Assembly (NCBI RefSeq): GCF_002934325.1
Contig: NZ_PTIV01000005.1
Coordinates: 93,498 to 157,497, forward strand
Reading direction: 5' to 3'
Length of the DNA: 64,000 bases
Source: Marinobacter persicus
GTDB taxonomy: Bacteria; Pseudomonadota; Gammaproteobacteria; Pseudomonadales; Oleiphilaceae
The translations under genes were made by a program, and so were the position numbers. The notes under the pieces were generated by a model that was given only the letters and a program-made list of their open reading frames with translations, ran no database searches and was not told the origin of the DNA. This document shows, piece after piece, positions 1-8,481 of this stretch. How positions within the stretch are numbered: position 1 is the first letter of the stretch; each line of letters starts with the position of its first letter.

Positions 1-2
1 CG

Positions 3-314
3 GCGGTGGCGGTCATGCAGTCTGGCCTGGAGCAGGTGGAAGACAACCGGATGTTGATCGAAGAGATTGCTCAGACGATTAATTCGATGAGTGATGCCAT
101 CGAGCGAATTTCCCAGATGGGCGAACAGATTGCCAGCGCCTCGGAAGAACAGTCTGTGGCGGCGGAACAGGTGAGTGGCAATCTTACCCACATCGTGGAC
201 TTTTCGAGCCAGAACCTGACGGGGGCGCGCCAGTCCTCCGAAGCCAGCCAGGAGCTGGCCAGGTTGTCGGCGGAGATGCAGGAACGCTTCTCGGTTTTCA
301 AGACATCGGCTTGA
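3..314 (+). CDS. Methyl-accepting chemotaxis protein, C-terminal fragment
   Basis: Only the last ~103 codons of this gene lie in the window; the reading frame is open at the left edge. The fragment is a long Ala/Glu/Gln/Ser-rich alpha helix with heptad character and contains IASASEEQSVAAEQV, the signature of the returning helix of the cytoplasmic signalling hairpin of chemoreceptors. Such proteins form trimers of dimers that control CheA kinase through CheW. The protein ends at FSVFKTSA, with no CheR/CheB-binding pentapeptide. The ligand-binding part is outside the window, so the stimulus cannot be guessed. A good intrinsic terminator follows 16 bases after the stop. Confidence 0.9.
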   Translation, partial: AVAVMQSGLEQVEDNRMLIEEIAQTINSMSDAIERISQMGEQIASASEEQSVAAEQVSGNLTHIVDFSSQNLTGARQSSEASQELARLSAEMQERFSVFKTSA

Positions 315-330
315 CCTGAACCTAAACGAC

Positions 331-360
331 AAAAGCCCGGCTCCAAAGCCGGGCTTTTTT
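331..360 (+). terminator. Intrinsic terminator of the chemoreceptor gene
   Basis: AAAAGCCCGGCT and AGCCGGGCTTTTTT flank a four-base loop, giving a strong GC stem followed by six T. It lies just past the chemoreceptor stop codon. The A-run on the left means it could also stop transcription coming from the minus-strand gene on its right. Confidence 0.9.
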
Positions 361-395
361 GATCGCGCATATTCTGGGCCTCGTAATGGCCCGAA

Positions 396-914
396 TCAGT
401 AATCTGATTCCCGGGGGCGGGGAATTATCGGACATTTATCGTAGGCCTCAACCCTATTGCTGCCATTTCTGTTTTTGTAGGGGCCAAAACAGTCCTGAGC
501 TTTTCGATAGCGCTCCATTGCCTGTTCGTACCGTTTTTTGCGCTCCATGGGTGTGGCAGGTGATGTCAAAGGCGGCCGTTCGGATGTTTTTGCATTCTCA
601 GGTTTGGGGAGCGCTTCCTTGTGGTTTTCGGGCGCTCTGTCGGGGCTGTTCGCTTCGGCAGTGCTTTCTGCAGCATCGCGTATTCGCTCGGCCCTGGCAT
701 GAGCAGCTTCGACTTCTTCTTTACTGGGGGGCTTCGCTGAGAGTTCCACAGGGTTTGCCTCATCGCGGTGCTGGACCGGAACCCTGTCAGAAAAATGGAC
801 CTTCCCGTTTGAATCTGTCCACTGGTAGATTTCGGCATTGGTTGTCGGCGAGGAAAGAAGTAGTGCAGATATCAGGACACCTATCCATATGGAATCGAGC
901 GGTTGTAGTTCCAT
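396..914 (-). CDS. Secreted or periplasmic DUF4124-domain protein
   Basis: A 172-residue protein with an N-terminal hydrophobic signal segment (about residues 8-28, likely cleaved after TNA). This is followed by IYQWTDSNGKVHFSDR, the hallmark of the DUF4124 domain, a small beta-rich unit found near the N terminus of many exported gammaproteobacterial proteins of unknown role. The remainder is a low-complexity, charged Ala/Glu/Pro-rich linker and a short C-terminal part with two cysteines (DCFGPYKN and DKCP) that could form a disulphide. The ATG at 914 is preferred over the upstream TTG at 935 because a G-rich Shine-Dalgarno stretch precedes it. Its function is unknown. Confidence 0.75.
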   Translation of the reverse strand: MELQPLDSIWIGVLISALLLSSPTTNAEIYQWTDSNGKVHFSDRVPVQHRDEANPVELSAKPPSKEEVEAAHARAERIRDAAESTAEANSPDRAPENHKEALPKPENAKTSERPPLTSPATPMERKKRYEQAMERYRKAQDCFGPYKNRNGSNRVEAYDKCPIIPRPRESDY

Positions 915-1108
915 TACGTCCCCCCCTGTTTTCAACCGATAAGCCTGGCAGGCGATTATTCCGTTAATAGGCTTGTATAAAGAATAAGCAGGATGCGTAA
1001 GGATAGCAAAGGCAAGGTCGGGCGGGATATTGCGCGTTAGGGGCTGCTGCGCCCCTCAGCGATTGTTTGATCAATCGTCCATGTTGTAGGCAATTTGTAG
1101 ACACCCAA

Positions 1109-1143
1109 TAAAAAAGGGTTACAGCGTGAACTGTAACCCTTTG
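1109..1143 (-). terminator. Terminator downstream of tRNA-Met
   Basis: The inverted repeat AGGGTTACAG / CTGTAACCCT has a six-base loop. Read on the minus strand it is followed by six T, and it lies just downstream of the minus-strand tRNA-Met gene. Confidence 0.85.
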
Positions 1144-1148
1144 AAATC

Positions 1149-1225
1149 TGGTAGCAAGGGGCGGAGTCGAACCGCCGACCCCGGCATTATGAGTGCCGTG
1201 CTCTAACCAACTGAGCTACCTTGCC
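1149..1225 (-). tRNA. tRNA-Met (CAT), elongator type
   Basis: A 77-base cloverleaf on the minus strand with encoded CCA. The acceptor stem is GGCAAGG paired with CCTTGCT (first pair G-U). The D-arm is GCTCAGTTGGTTAGAGC. The anticodon loop CTCATAA gives anticodon CAT, and the T-arm contains TTCGACT. The resemblance to the elongator tRNA-Met, including the GGTTAGAGCA D-loop, is strong. A lysidine-modified tRNA-Ile with the same anticodon is less likely but not excluded by reading alone. Confidence 0.93.
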
Positions 1226-1317
1226 ATTTCGCTTTGGGCATCGCCCCAAACGAGGCGCGTATTTTCGACATTTGGCCTCAAGGTGTCAAGGCTTTGAGGC
1301 CAAAAAATCCCGAATTA

Positions 1318-2409
1318 TTAAACGTTAAACCGGAAGTGGATGATGTCGCCGTCCTGGACGATGTAGTCCTTACCTTCCAGGCGCCATTTGCCCGCGTCCT
1401 TGGCGCCCTGTTCGCCATTATTGGCGACGAAATCTTCGTAGCCCACCACTTCGGCACGGATGAAGCCGCGCTCGAAATCGGTGTGGATCACGCCCGCAGC
1501 CTGCGGGGCGGTGGCGCCGATGCGCACGGTCCAGGCGCGAACTTCTTTTACGCCGGCGGTGAAGTAGGTCTGCAGGCCCAGCAGGTTGTAGCCGGCGCGG
1601 ATAACGCGGTCCAGGCCCGGTTCTTCAATGCCCATTTCATCCAGGAACATGGATTTCTCGTCGTCTTCCAGTTCGGAGATTTCCGCCTCAAGCTTGTTGC
1701 AGATAGGTACCACGACGGCGTTCTCTTCGTCGGCAATGGCCTTCACTTGGTCCAGGTACGGATTGTTCTCGAAGCCATCTTCGTTAACGTTGGCGATGTA
1801 CATGGTGGGCTTGACGGTCAGCAGGCACAGCTCACGGATCAGGGCCATCTGGTCTTTGTCCAGGCCCATGCTGCGTACGGGCTTGCCTTCATTCAGTACC
1901 GGCAGCAGCTGCTCGAACATGGCCAGTTGGGCCTTGGCATCCTTGTCGCCGCTCTTGGCCACCCGCTGGACGCGCTTGATGGCTTTTTCCACGGTGTCCA
2001 GGTCGGCCAGGGCCAGCTCGGTGTTGATTACTTCAATGTCGGCGGCCGGGTCCACTTTGTTGGACACGTGAATCACGTTGCCGTCGTCAAAGCAGCGCAC
2101 CACGTGGGCGATGGCGTCGGTCTGGCGAATGTTCGCGAGGAACTGGTTACCCAGGCCTTCGCCCTTGGAGGCGCCTTCCACCAGGCCTGCAATGTCGACA
2201 AACTCCATGGCGGTGGGGATCACCTTCTGGGGTTTGACGATTTCTTCCAGTTTGTCGAGCCGTGGGTCCGGCATGGGTACCACACCGGCGTTGGGTTCGA
2301 TGGTGCAGAAGGGGAAGTTTTCCGCGCCGATGCCGGATTTGGTCAATGCATTGAACAAGGTGGATTTGCCGACGTTGGGAAGGCCGACAATGCCGCAGTT
2401 AAATCCCAT
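1318..2409 (-). CDS. ychF: Ribosome-binding ATPase YchF (Obg family)
   Basis: A 363-residue protein, normal length for YchF/OLA1. The P-loop GLPNVGKST is at residues 9-17. The switch region [20 protein letters not shown] is present, with the Obg-family replacement of the catalytic glutamine, and the NVNE motif stands where GTPases have NKxD, matching its preference for ATP. The C-terminal TGS domain runs from about residue 280 to the end. YchF binds ribosomes and has been linked to stress responses and redox control. It is the last gene of the prs-rplY-pth-ychF run, 82 bases after pth, a pairing seen in most gammaproteobacteria. Confidence 0.97.
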   Translation of the reverse strand: MGFNCGIVGLPNVGKSTLFNALTKSGIGAENFPFCTIEPNAGVVPMPDPRLDKLEEIVKPQKVIPTAMEFVDIAGLVEGASKGEGLGNQFLANIRQTDAIAHVVRCFDDGNVIHVSNKVDPAADIEVINTELALADLDTVEKAIKRVQRVAKSGDKDAKAQLAMFEQLLPVLNEGKPVRSMGLDKDQMALIRELCLLTVKPTMYIANVNEDGFENNPYLDQVKAIADEENAVVVPICNKLEAEISELEDDEKSMFLDEMGIEEPGLDRVIRAGYNLLGLQTYFTAGVKEVRAWTVRIGATAPQAAGVIHTDFERGFIRAEVVGYEDFVANNGEQGAKDAGKWRLEGKDYIVQDGDIIHFRFNV

Positions 2410-2491
2410 GGAATGCCTCTGCTGGTGCTGAAAATTTGCGCGGATTATACCGGGCTAATGGTAAGGGTGCGAGTAGGGCTGGCCGCTATGC

Positions 2492-3082
2492 TCAGGCGAC
2501 GGGCTTGAAGCTGTGCAGGCGGTTCATGGCCGCTGCCAGGTTGCCGCCGGCTGCCTGGGGCAATACGCGGGTAATCTCGTCAAACACGGCGTGCAGGTCT
2601 TCGGTTTCGCGTTTGCCCAACCGGCCCAGTACGTAACCGGTCACTTTCCGGCTGTCGCCAGGGTGGCCGATGCCGATGCGTAAACGCTGGAAATTGTTGG
2701 TGCCCAGGTGAGCGATGGTGTCCCGCAGACCATTATGGCCGCCATGGCCGCCGCCTTTTTTCAGCTTAGCCGTGCCGGGCGGGAGGTCGAGCTCATCATG
2801 AGCGACCAGGATCTGTTCGGGAGAAATCTTGAAGAAGTCCGCCAGGGCCTTGATGGCAAGTCCGCTGCGGTTCATGAAGGTGCTCGGGTTGAGCAGGTGC
2901 AGGTCCAGGCCCTGCCAGTGGATGCGGGCGTAGAGCCCGTGGTACTTCTTGTCCGGACGGAGCGTCTGGCCCGCTTCACGGGCCAGCGCTTCGACGAACA
3001 GGGCACCGGCGTTATGGCGGGTATTCTCGTAGTCGGGGCCCGGGTTGCCCAGGCCGACGATCATGACAATATCCTGTGCCAT
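2492..3082 (-). CDS. pth: Peptidyl-tRNA hydrolase
   Basis: A 196-residue monomeric Pth. It cleaves the ester bond of peptidyl-tRNAs released prematurely from ribosomes and so recycles tRNA. Visible family motifs are [18 protein letters not shown], with catalytic His23, STFMNRSG, with the substrate-binding Asn, HDELDLPPG and GHNGLRD. It follows rplY by 20 bases and precedes ychF, the usual gammaproteobacterial arrangement. Confidence 0.97.
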   Translation of the reverse strand: MAQDIVMIVGLGNPGPDYENTRHNAGALFVEALAREAGQTLRPDKKYHGLYARIHWQGLDLHLLNPSTFMNRSGLAIKALADFFKISPEQILVAHDELDLPPGTAKLKKGGGHGGHNGLRDTIAHLGTNNFQRLRIGIGHPGDSRKVTGYVLGRLGKRETEDLHAVFDEITRVLPQAAGGNLAAAMNRLHSFKPVA

Positions 3083-3102
3083 TGCTCAGTGCCCCCGGAG
3101 GA

Positions 3103-3741
3103 TTACTCCTCGCCGCCTTCTTCGCCTTCGGCTTCTTCGCTGTCGTCAGCCTTGGCGCCTTTCGGCTTGTGCACAGACACAACCGGCTGGTCGTGGTCTT
3201 CACCCTGCATCAGGGCGGCGGAGCGAACGCCTTCCGGCAGCTTCAGGTCGCTCAGGTGAACAACCTGGTCCATCTTGACGTCGTTCAGGTCAACTTCGAT
3301 GAACTCAGGCAGGTTCTGCGGCAGACACACAACTTCCACTTCGGTCATGTTGTGGGAGGCAACGCCACCTTCAAGCTTGATAACCGGTGCAGACTCTTCG
3401 TTCAGGAAGTGCAGCGGTACCTGGACGTGGATTTCGTGGTCCTTGTCAACGCGCTGGAAGTCAGCGTGAGTCAGGATTGGCTTGTACGGGTGACGCTGCA
3501 GGTCCTTCAGGATCACGCTTTCTTTCTTGCCGTCCAGTTCGATGGTCAGAACGTGGGAAAAGAAGGCTTCGTTTTCCAGGGACTTCTTCAGCTCGTTGTG
3601 CCAGATGGCAACCGGAGTTGCATCTTTGCCGCCACCGTAGATGATGGCCGGGATTTTACGCTCTTCGCGACGCAGGCGGCGGCTCGCACCCTTCCCCTGG
3701 TCGTCACGAGGAAATGCTTCAATTACGAATTCCTGAGACAT
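3103..3741 (-). CDS. rplY: 50S ribosomal protein L25/general stress protein Ctc
   Basis: A 212-residue, two-domain (CTC-type) form of L25, longer than the 94-residue E. coli protein. The N-terminal 5S rRNA-binding domain (about residues 1-92) is followed by the beta-rich CTC domain and an acidic tail rich in Glu. The ATG at 3741 is chosen over the ATG at 3762 because GAGGTAA sits seven bases upstream of it and because the mature family start is MSQEFVIEA. Two terminator-like hairpins lie between prs and this gene, so it probably also has its own promoter. Confidence 0.95.
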   Translation of the reverse strand: MSQEFVIEAFPRDDQGKGASRRLRREERKIPAIIYGGGKDATPVAIWHNELKKSLENEAFFSHVLTIELDGKKESVILKDLQRHPYKPILTHADFQRVDKDHEIHVQVPLHFLNEESAPVIKLEGGVASHNMTEVEVVCLPQNLPEFIEVDLNDVKMDQVVHLSDLKLPEGVRSAALMQGEDHDQPVVSVHKPKGAKADDSEEAEGEEGGEE

Positions 3742-3802
3742 GATACTTACCTCGTTGTTCATTCAGGTGGCCCGCGACCAGGCGTCTTCCTGAATGAGTT
3801 TC

Positions 3803-3826
3803 TGAAAAGGCCGAGTTTTTCGGCCG
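3803..3826 (-). terminator. Second terminator-like hairpin between prs and rplY
   Basis: On the minus strand GGCCGA / TCGGCC pairs around an AAAAC loop and is followed by TTTTC. It lies about 60 bases upstream of the rplY start, so it would act as a terminator of prs or as an attenuator in front of rplY. Confidence 0.7.
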
Positions 3827-3835
3827 ACTAAAACA

Positions 3836-3861
3836 ATCGGGAGCCCTGCAGGGCTCCCGAT
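3836..3861 (-). terminator. Terminator downstream of prs
   Basis: ATCGGGAGCCCT / AGGGCTCCCGAT is a 12-bp perfect stem with a two-base centre. On the minus strand it is followed by TGTTTTAG. It lies 42 bases past the prs stop codon. Confidence 0.75.
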
Positions 3862-3903
3862 CGGAAATTTGCTTTTACGTCTGATACTTGGGCTGTGCCC
3901 AGA

Positions 3904-4854
3904 TCACTCGTTTTCAAACATGGCGCTGATAGATTCCTCGTTGCTCACGCGACGAATGGATTCGGCGAGCAGCCCGGCCATGCTGACGGGGCGGATTCTA
4001 TCACACTTTTTCACCTTGTCACCCAGCGGGATGGTATCGCAGACCACCAGCTCGTCGAGATCGGAATTGCTGATGTTCTCGATAGCCGGGCCAGACAGCA
4101 CCGGGTGGGTGATGTAAGCGACAACGCGGGAGGCGCCGTGCTCTTTCAGTGCGTTGGCGGCCTTGCACAGGGTGCCTGCGGTATCGACGATGTCGTCCAC
4201 CAGGATGCAGGTTTTGTCTCTGACGTCACCGATGATATGCATAACCTGGGACACGTTCGCCTTCGGGCGGCGCTTGTCGATAATGGCCAGGTCGGCGTCG
4301 TCGAGGCGCTTGGCTACGGCGCGGGCACGGACAACGCCGCCAACGTCGGGTGAAACCACCACGAAGTTGTCAAAGCGCTGGCGTTCGATGTCTTCGAGCA
4401 GTACCGGTGTGGCGTAGATGTTGTCCACGGGAATGTCGAAGAAGCCCTGAATCTGATCCGCGTGCAAATCAACGGTCAGTACACGATCCACGCCGATGCT
4501 GGAGATCATGTCCGCAACAACCTTCGCACTGATGGCAACCCGGGTCGAGCGTACCCGACGATCCTGGCGGGCGTATCCGTAATAGGGGATAACGGCGGTG
4601 ATTCGTGTGGCGGAGGCGCGGCGCAGGGCGTCGGCCATCACGATCAGTTCCATCAGGTTGTCGTTGGTCGGGTAGCAGGTCGGCTGAATAATGAAGACGT
4701 CGTGACCACGAACGTTCTCGTCGATTTCGACGGTGGTTTCGCCATCACTGAAACGGCCAACGGTGGCCTGACCCATGGGGATGTGAAGTTTCTTGGCAAT
4801 ATCCTGGGCAAGTTCAGGATTGGCATTGCCCGCGAAGATCATCAATTTGGACAC
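3904..4854 (-). CDS. prs: Ribose-phosphate pyrophosphokinase (PRPP synthase)
   Basis: 316 residues, typical for class I PRPP synthase. It makes phosphoribosyl pyrophosphate from ribose 5-phosphate and ATP for nucleotide, His and Trp synthesis. Visible motifs are [37 protein letters not shown] (flexible catalytic loop) and [13 protein letters not shown] (PRPP-binding loop). The GTG at 4854 is the chosen start: AAGG lies eight bases upstream and the protein then aligns with known family N termini. The frame stays open further upstream, but only because it reads through tRNA-Gln. Confidence 0.96.
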   Translation of the reverse strand: MSKLMIFAGNANPELAQDIAKKLHIPMGQATVGRFSDGETTVEIDENVRGHDVFIIQPTCYPTNDNLMELIVMADALRRASATRITAVIPYYGYARQDRRVRSTRVAISAKVVADMISSIGVDRVLTVDLHADQIQGFFDIPVDNIYATPVLLEDIERQRFDNFVVVSPDVGGVVRARAVAKRLDDADLAIIDKRRPKANVSQVMHIIGDVRDKTCILVDDIVDTAGTLCKAANALKEHGASRVVAYITHPVLSGPAIENISNSDLDELVVCDTIPLGDKVKKCDRIRPVSMAGLLAESIRRVSNEESISAMFENE

Positions 4855-4906
4855 GTCTGTATCCTTCTCGGTATCGGCGTTGGATTCAGAAGAACTCGAA
4901 GAAAGG

Positions 4907-4981
4907 TGGCTGGGGTGGCAGGATTCGAACCTGCGCATGACGGGATCAAAACCCGTTGCCTTACCACTTGGCGACACCCCA
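4907..4981 (-). tRNA. tRNA-Gln (TTG)
   Basis: A 75-base minus-strand cloverleaf. The acceptor stem TGGGGTG pairs with CACCCCA, followed by discriminator G and encoded CCA. The anticodon stem-loop CGGGT-TTTGATC-CCG gives anticodon TTG, and the T-arm contains TTCGAAT. The U1-A72 pair is characteristic of glutamine tRNAs. It sits between ispE and prs, as in many pseudomonads and relatives, and is probably cut out of the shared transcript. Confidence 0.95.
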
Positions 4982-5000
4982 GTATCGTGCTTCTTTGGCA

Positions 5001-5864
5001 TCATGTCAGCTCTGTCAGCTTCTGGTGTAGCGGTGAATAGTTCACCCCTTTAGCTACGAACCCCGTGATGCCGGAGGGTTTGCTTTCCCAGATGATCCGC
5101 GCTGCGGATTCTGTCGGGAAACGTCCAAAAATGCAAGCCCCGGTTCCGGTTAATCTTGCAGGTCCGAATTGTGAAAGCCATTCAAGGCCTTGGCGTACCT
5201 CCGGATACAGTTTTTGAACTACATCCTCACAGTCGTTTCGGTACCTCGAGGCGTCTCCCTCAAAAGCGGGGCGTATTGTGATTTTCGGGGTGTCTCTTGT
5301 CAACCCTTCGTGTGAAAAAATCTTTCCTGTGTTGATGTCACAGTCTGGTTTGAGCACCACAAACCAGTCCTCCGGCGGTTCCGCGGGGGTCAGTTTTTCG
5401 CCCACGCCTTCGGCAAAGGCCGCTCGGCCGCGGACAAAAACCGGCACATCGGCACCTAGCCCCAGGCCGATTTCCGCCAGCTCATCTTCACCGAGGTTCA
5501 ATTGCCAGAGCCAGTTCAGGCCCACCAGGGTGGTGGCGGCGTTGGAGCTGCCACCGCCAAGTCCGCCGCCCATAGGTAGGCGTTTGTCGATGCTGATGGT
5601 GACGCCTGGCAATGGCTTGCCGGCTCGTGCGGCCAGTGCCCGGGCCGCACGGATAATCAGGTTGTCTTCGTCTGCCACGCCGGGGATGGGTTGCGCCAGG
5701 CGAATGTCGGGGCTGTCCGGTGTCAGGGTGAAGGTGAGTTCGTCGCCATAGTCCAGGAACTGAAACAGGGTCTGCAGTTCGTGATAGCCGTCAGGGCGTT
5801 TGCCAACGATATGCAGGAACAGGTTCAGTTTTGCCGGTGAGGGCAGGGTAATGCTGGGGTGCAA
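5001..5864 (-). CDS. ispE: 4-diphosphocytidyl-2-C-methyl-D-erythritol kinase
   Basis: A 287-residue GHMP-family kinase of the non-mevalonate isoprenoid pathway. It phosphorylates the 2-hydroxyl of CDP-methylerythritol. The N terminus [20 protein letters not shown] carries the catalytic Lys and the substrate loop. [17 protein letters not shown] is the ATP-binding glycine loop, and [10 protein letters not shown] is the C-terminal GHMP motif. It starts three bases after the lolB stop, so the two are co-transcribed. Confidence 0.96.
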   Translation of the reverse strand: MHPSITLPSPAKLNLFLHIVGKRPDGYHELQTLFQFLDYGDELTFTLTPDSPDIRLAQPIPGVADEDNLIIRAARALAARAGKPLPGVTISIDKRLPMGGGLGGGSSNAATTLVGLNWLWQLNLGEDELAEIGLGLGADVPVFVRGRAAFAEGVGEKLTPAEPPEDWFVVLKPDCDINTGKIFSHEGLTRDTPKITIRPAFEGDASRYRNDCEDVVQKLYPEVRQGLEWLSQFGPARLTGTGACIFGRFPTESAARIIWESKPSGITGFVAKGVNYSPLHQKLTELT

Positions 5865-5867
5865 GGA

Positions 5868-6503
5868 TTACTTCTCCTCTCGCCAGTCTGCGATGACCAC
5901 TCGAACGCGTTTGTCCCCTTTGAGGGCGGTAATGCGTGCTGGCAGCTCCGGTTTGTCGGCCACGAATCGACGCCATCGATCGTAGCGGATTTCCCAGCCG
6001 TTCTGTTCGATGATGGCCAGTTGGTTGTTCTGGTCGAACAGTAGTCGATGCTCTGTGTCCGGTGCCGGCAGGCCCCGGAGCCACCACACCAGGCTGTCTA
6101 CCGGAAGTTGCCAGCCCGTGGCGTCGTTCAACAGCTGTTCCGGATTGGCGGAGCGGTAGGTATCGCCGTTGCTCAGGGTCAGCTCGATAAACCCGGGGGC
6201 GCCTTTGATGCGTGTAGAGCCCATGCCGAGGAATGAGGAAGACAGGCTCAGGTCATAGTGGTTGCCGTATTGCTGCCAGCGGTTGATGACGGCGCTGCCG
6301 CTGTCTGACGGCTGTTTGACGGCCATTTTCCCTGACAGCACCCAGCGGTCAAACTCACGCAGCTCCCGCGCTTGCTCCTCCCAGTTGGGTGGCTGCTGGT
6401 CTGTCATTCCCTCGGGCAGCGGTTCCAGCTGTATGCTGGTGCAGCCGGCCAGGGTGGTGATGGCAAACAGAAGGGCCAGCGCCAGGTTGTGTCGGACTGT
6501 CAT
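5868..6503 (-). CDS. lolB: Outer-membrane lipoprotein receptor LolB
   Basis: 211 residues with a lipoprotein signal and lipobox (LAGC, Cys20). LolB receives lipoproteins from LolA and inserts them into the outer membrane. The segment WVLSGKMAVKQ and the length fit the family, and the position directly upstream of ispE is the classic gammaproteobacterial arrangement. The start overlaps the stop of the upstream TPR lipoprotein gene by four bases (ATGA), which indicates translational coupling. Confidence 0.93.
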   Translation of the reverse strand: MTVRHNLALALLFAITTLAGCTSIQLEPLPEGMTDQQPPNWEEQARELREFDRWVLSGKMAVKQPSDSGSAVINRWQQYGNHYDLSLSSSFLGMGSTRIKGAPGFIELTLSNGDTYRSANPEQLLNDATGWQLPVDSLVWWLRGLPAPDTEHRLLFDQNNQLAIIEQNGWEIRYDRWRRFVADKPELPARITALKGDKRVRVVIADWREEK

Positions 6504-8260
6504 TCCTCGCCCCCGGCGCTGGTTAGCCGGTTGATGGTTTCCAGCAGGATGTCGTGGTCCGGATTTTCGTCCAGGGCTTCATCCCACACGATGCGTGCCT
6601 GATCCTGATTGCCGGTTACCCAAAGCACTTCGCCGTAGTGGGCAGCCACTTCCGGGTCCGGGAATGCCGCCCATGCCTGCGCCAGGTACTCCAGTGCGCC
6701 CTGGTAATCCCCCTGGCGGTAGAGCACCCAGCCCATGCTGTCGAGAATGGCCGGGTTTTCCGGGTCAAGGCTCAGGGCCCGTTCTATATACTGCCGGGCC
6801 TCTTCAAGGCGTTCGGTTCGAACGGTCAGGATGTAGCCCAGGGCGTTAAGCGCAGCGGCGTTATCGGGTTCCAGTTCCAGAACCCGGGTCAGATCCTGTA
6901 CCGCCTTGTCAGTGTTGCCCTCGGTATCCAGCAGCATTGCTCTGGAGTAGCGTATGTCGATGTTATCGGGGTACTCCTGCAAGGCTGCATCCGCCGCTTC
7001 CAGTGCCTGGCTGGGGCTGCCGTGTTCCAGCAGAAGGTTTACCTCCACCAGCCAGAAGCGTTCGGCAAAATCAGGATGCCGGTCCCGCAGCGAACGGATG
7101 TGGCTCCGGGCTTCCTCCAGGTTGCCGTTTTGGGCTTGCAGGCTGCTGGCCCGTGCCAGCGATGGGAAGAAGAAGTTGCCCTGTTCCACGCTCTGGTAAT
7201 AGTTGATCGCCTGCTCGGTGTTGCCGGCTTCTTCTTCGATGCGTCCCAGGTAGTAGCTGGCCTGGTCGGCGTAGTGGTCCTGCTCGATCAGGCGGGTGAG
7301 TTCTTCCCTGGCGACGTCGGGTTCATTGTTTTCCAGGGCGACCAGGCCAAGTGAGAGGCGCAGGTCGGGGTTGTTTGGATAGCGGTCCACCAAGCGCTGA
7401 AACTCATCCTGGGCCGCTTGCAGTTGGTCTTCATTCAACAGCATTCGGCCATAGAGTGTGCCCATCGGCTGGCTGGCCGGGAATCGCCGGGTGTTGGTTG
7501 TCAGGTAATTAAGCGCTTCGCGTTTGCGGCCCACCTGGTAGAGCAGGTCGGCCTTGAGAATGATGGCTGGTTGAAAGTTGCGGTGCCGGTTCAGTAGTTG
7601 GTTAAGGCTTTCCAGTGCCTGCTCGGGACTGCCGGTGATTTTCTGTAGCAAGGCAATGCTGTAGTCCAGCTCCGGGGTGTCCGGGTGGCGTTCGGCCAGT
7701 TGCTGGTAAAGCGACAGCATTTCCTGTTGCTCTTCGTAGGGCAGGGACGCGGACATCGCGGCCAGGCTATCAAAGTTGGCATCCTCGCCCTGGTCCATAA
7801 GCTTTTCCATGTGGGAAAGGGCGGCTTTCATGTCGTTCTGTTTCAGGGCCTGGATGGCGGCCAGGCGGTGGGCATCAACGCTTTGTGGTGCCACTTCCAG
7901 CCACAGGTCTGCCAGTTCCTGCTGGGCGGAGTCGGCACCCAGGGATTGGGCGATGCGTGCGGCGCGGGCAATCACGCCTGTGTCCCGGGATGTGCGGGCG
8001 GCCTGCAGATAGTTCGCCAGGGTGACATCGTAACGACCACGTTGGCCGGCGATCTCAGCGGTTAGCAACTGGTACAGTACTTCGGGTTCAAACTCCGCGT
8101 AGTCCGGTTCCCCGGGAGGGTTGCCTGCCGGTTTTTGAGAGTGCACCTCGTTGGCCACGATCGGTTCCTGTTCATCGCCGGAGAGGCTTGCGCAGCCGGG
8201 CAGGGTCGCCAGGGCTGCGCCCAGAAGGCAGGTGGCCAGATAAGGGGAGAACTTGTGCAT
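6500..8260 (-). CDS. TPR-repeat lipoprotein
   Basis: 586 residues with a lipoprotein signal peptide and lipobox LPGC (Cys22). The rest is a chain of tetratricopeptide repeats; clear units include the stretches around ALNALGYIL, AILDSMGWVLYRQGDY and EVAAHYGEVLW near the C terminus. TPR arrays bind proteins, so this is probably an outer-membrane or periplasmic scaffold. It heads the minus-strand lolB-ispE operon and is translationally coupled to lolB. Similar proteins precede lolB in Pseudomonas and Marinobacter-type genomes. No catalytic domain is visible and the partner is unknown. Confidence 0.85.
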   Translation of the reverse strand: MHKFSPYLATCLLGAALATLPGCASLSGDEQEPIVANEVHSQKPAGNPPGEPDYAEFEPEVLYQLLTAEIAGQRGRYDVTLANYLQAARTSRDTGVIARAARIAQSLGADSAQQELADLWLEVAPQSVDAHRLAAIQALKQNDMKAALSHMEKLMDQGEDANFDSLAAMSASLPYEEQQEMLSLYQQLAERHPDTPELDYSIALLQKITGSPEQALESLNQLLNRHRNFQPAIILKADLLYQVGRKREALNYLTTNTRRFPASQPMGTLYGRMLLNEDQLQAAQDEFQRLVDRYPNNPDLRLSLGLVALENNEPDVAREELTRLIEQDHYADQASYYLGRIEEEAGNTEQAINYYQSVEQGNFFFPSLARASSLQAQNGNLEEARSHIRSLRDRHPDFAERFWLVEVNLLLEHGSPSQALEAADAALQEYPDNIDIRYSRAMLLDTEGNTDKAVQDLTRVLELEPDNAAALNALGYILTVRTERLEEARQYIERALSLDPENPAILDSMGWVLYRQGDYQGALEYLAQAWAAFPDPEVAAHYGEVLWVTGNQDQARIVWDEALDENPDHDILLETINRLTSAGGEE

Positions 8261-8320
8261 GCAGTGTCCCGTCAGTGGTTGGCAGGCCCCGAATCTGCCC
8301 TGGAGTTGAGGTAGATCGGG

Positions 8321-8347
8321 TTGGGTTGAATATCAGGCTTCTATAAT
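8321..8347 (+). promoter_or_regulatory. Possible sigma-70 promoter for hemA
   Basis: A perfect -10 hexamer TATAAT at 8342-8347 lies in the divergent gap between the TPR gene and hemA, about 135 bases before hemA. The best -35 candidate, TTGGGT at 8321-8326, is only 15 bases away, which is short. The -10 is convincing and the -35 is weak. Confidence 0.4.
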
Positions 8348-8481
8348 GGCATAAGGATGTGAGCTTGCCCAACCTGTCCGCACTTGCCGAAGTAGCTGGG
8401 TTTTCGGGTGGCAGCTGACTCCGCTCACCGGTAGAATACGGGTGAATGTCCATGACTGGCACAGGATTTTCCGACCGCAAG

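Noticed and set aside
1271..1304. Stem TTTGGCCTCAA/TTGAGGCCAAA as the ychF terminator
   Set aside because: The stem is real, but on the minus strand no T-run follows it; left as an unexplained hairpin between ychF and tRNA-Met.
1234..2508. 424-codon plus-strand frame
   Set aside because: It is antisense to ychF, whose protein is fully recognisable on the minus strand; the frame has shadow-type composition and runs into tRNA-Met.
4855..5004. Fifty extra N-terminal codons for prs
   Set aside because: They read through the tRNA-Gln gene; the GTG at 4854 has a ribosome-binding site and gives the standard N terminus.
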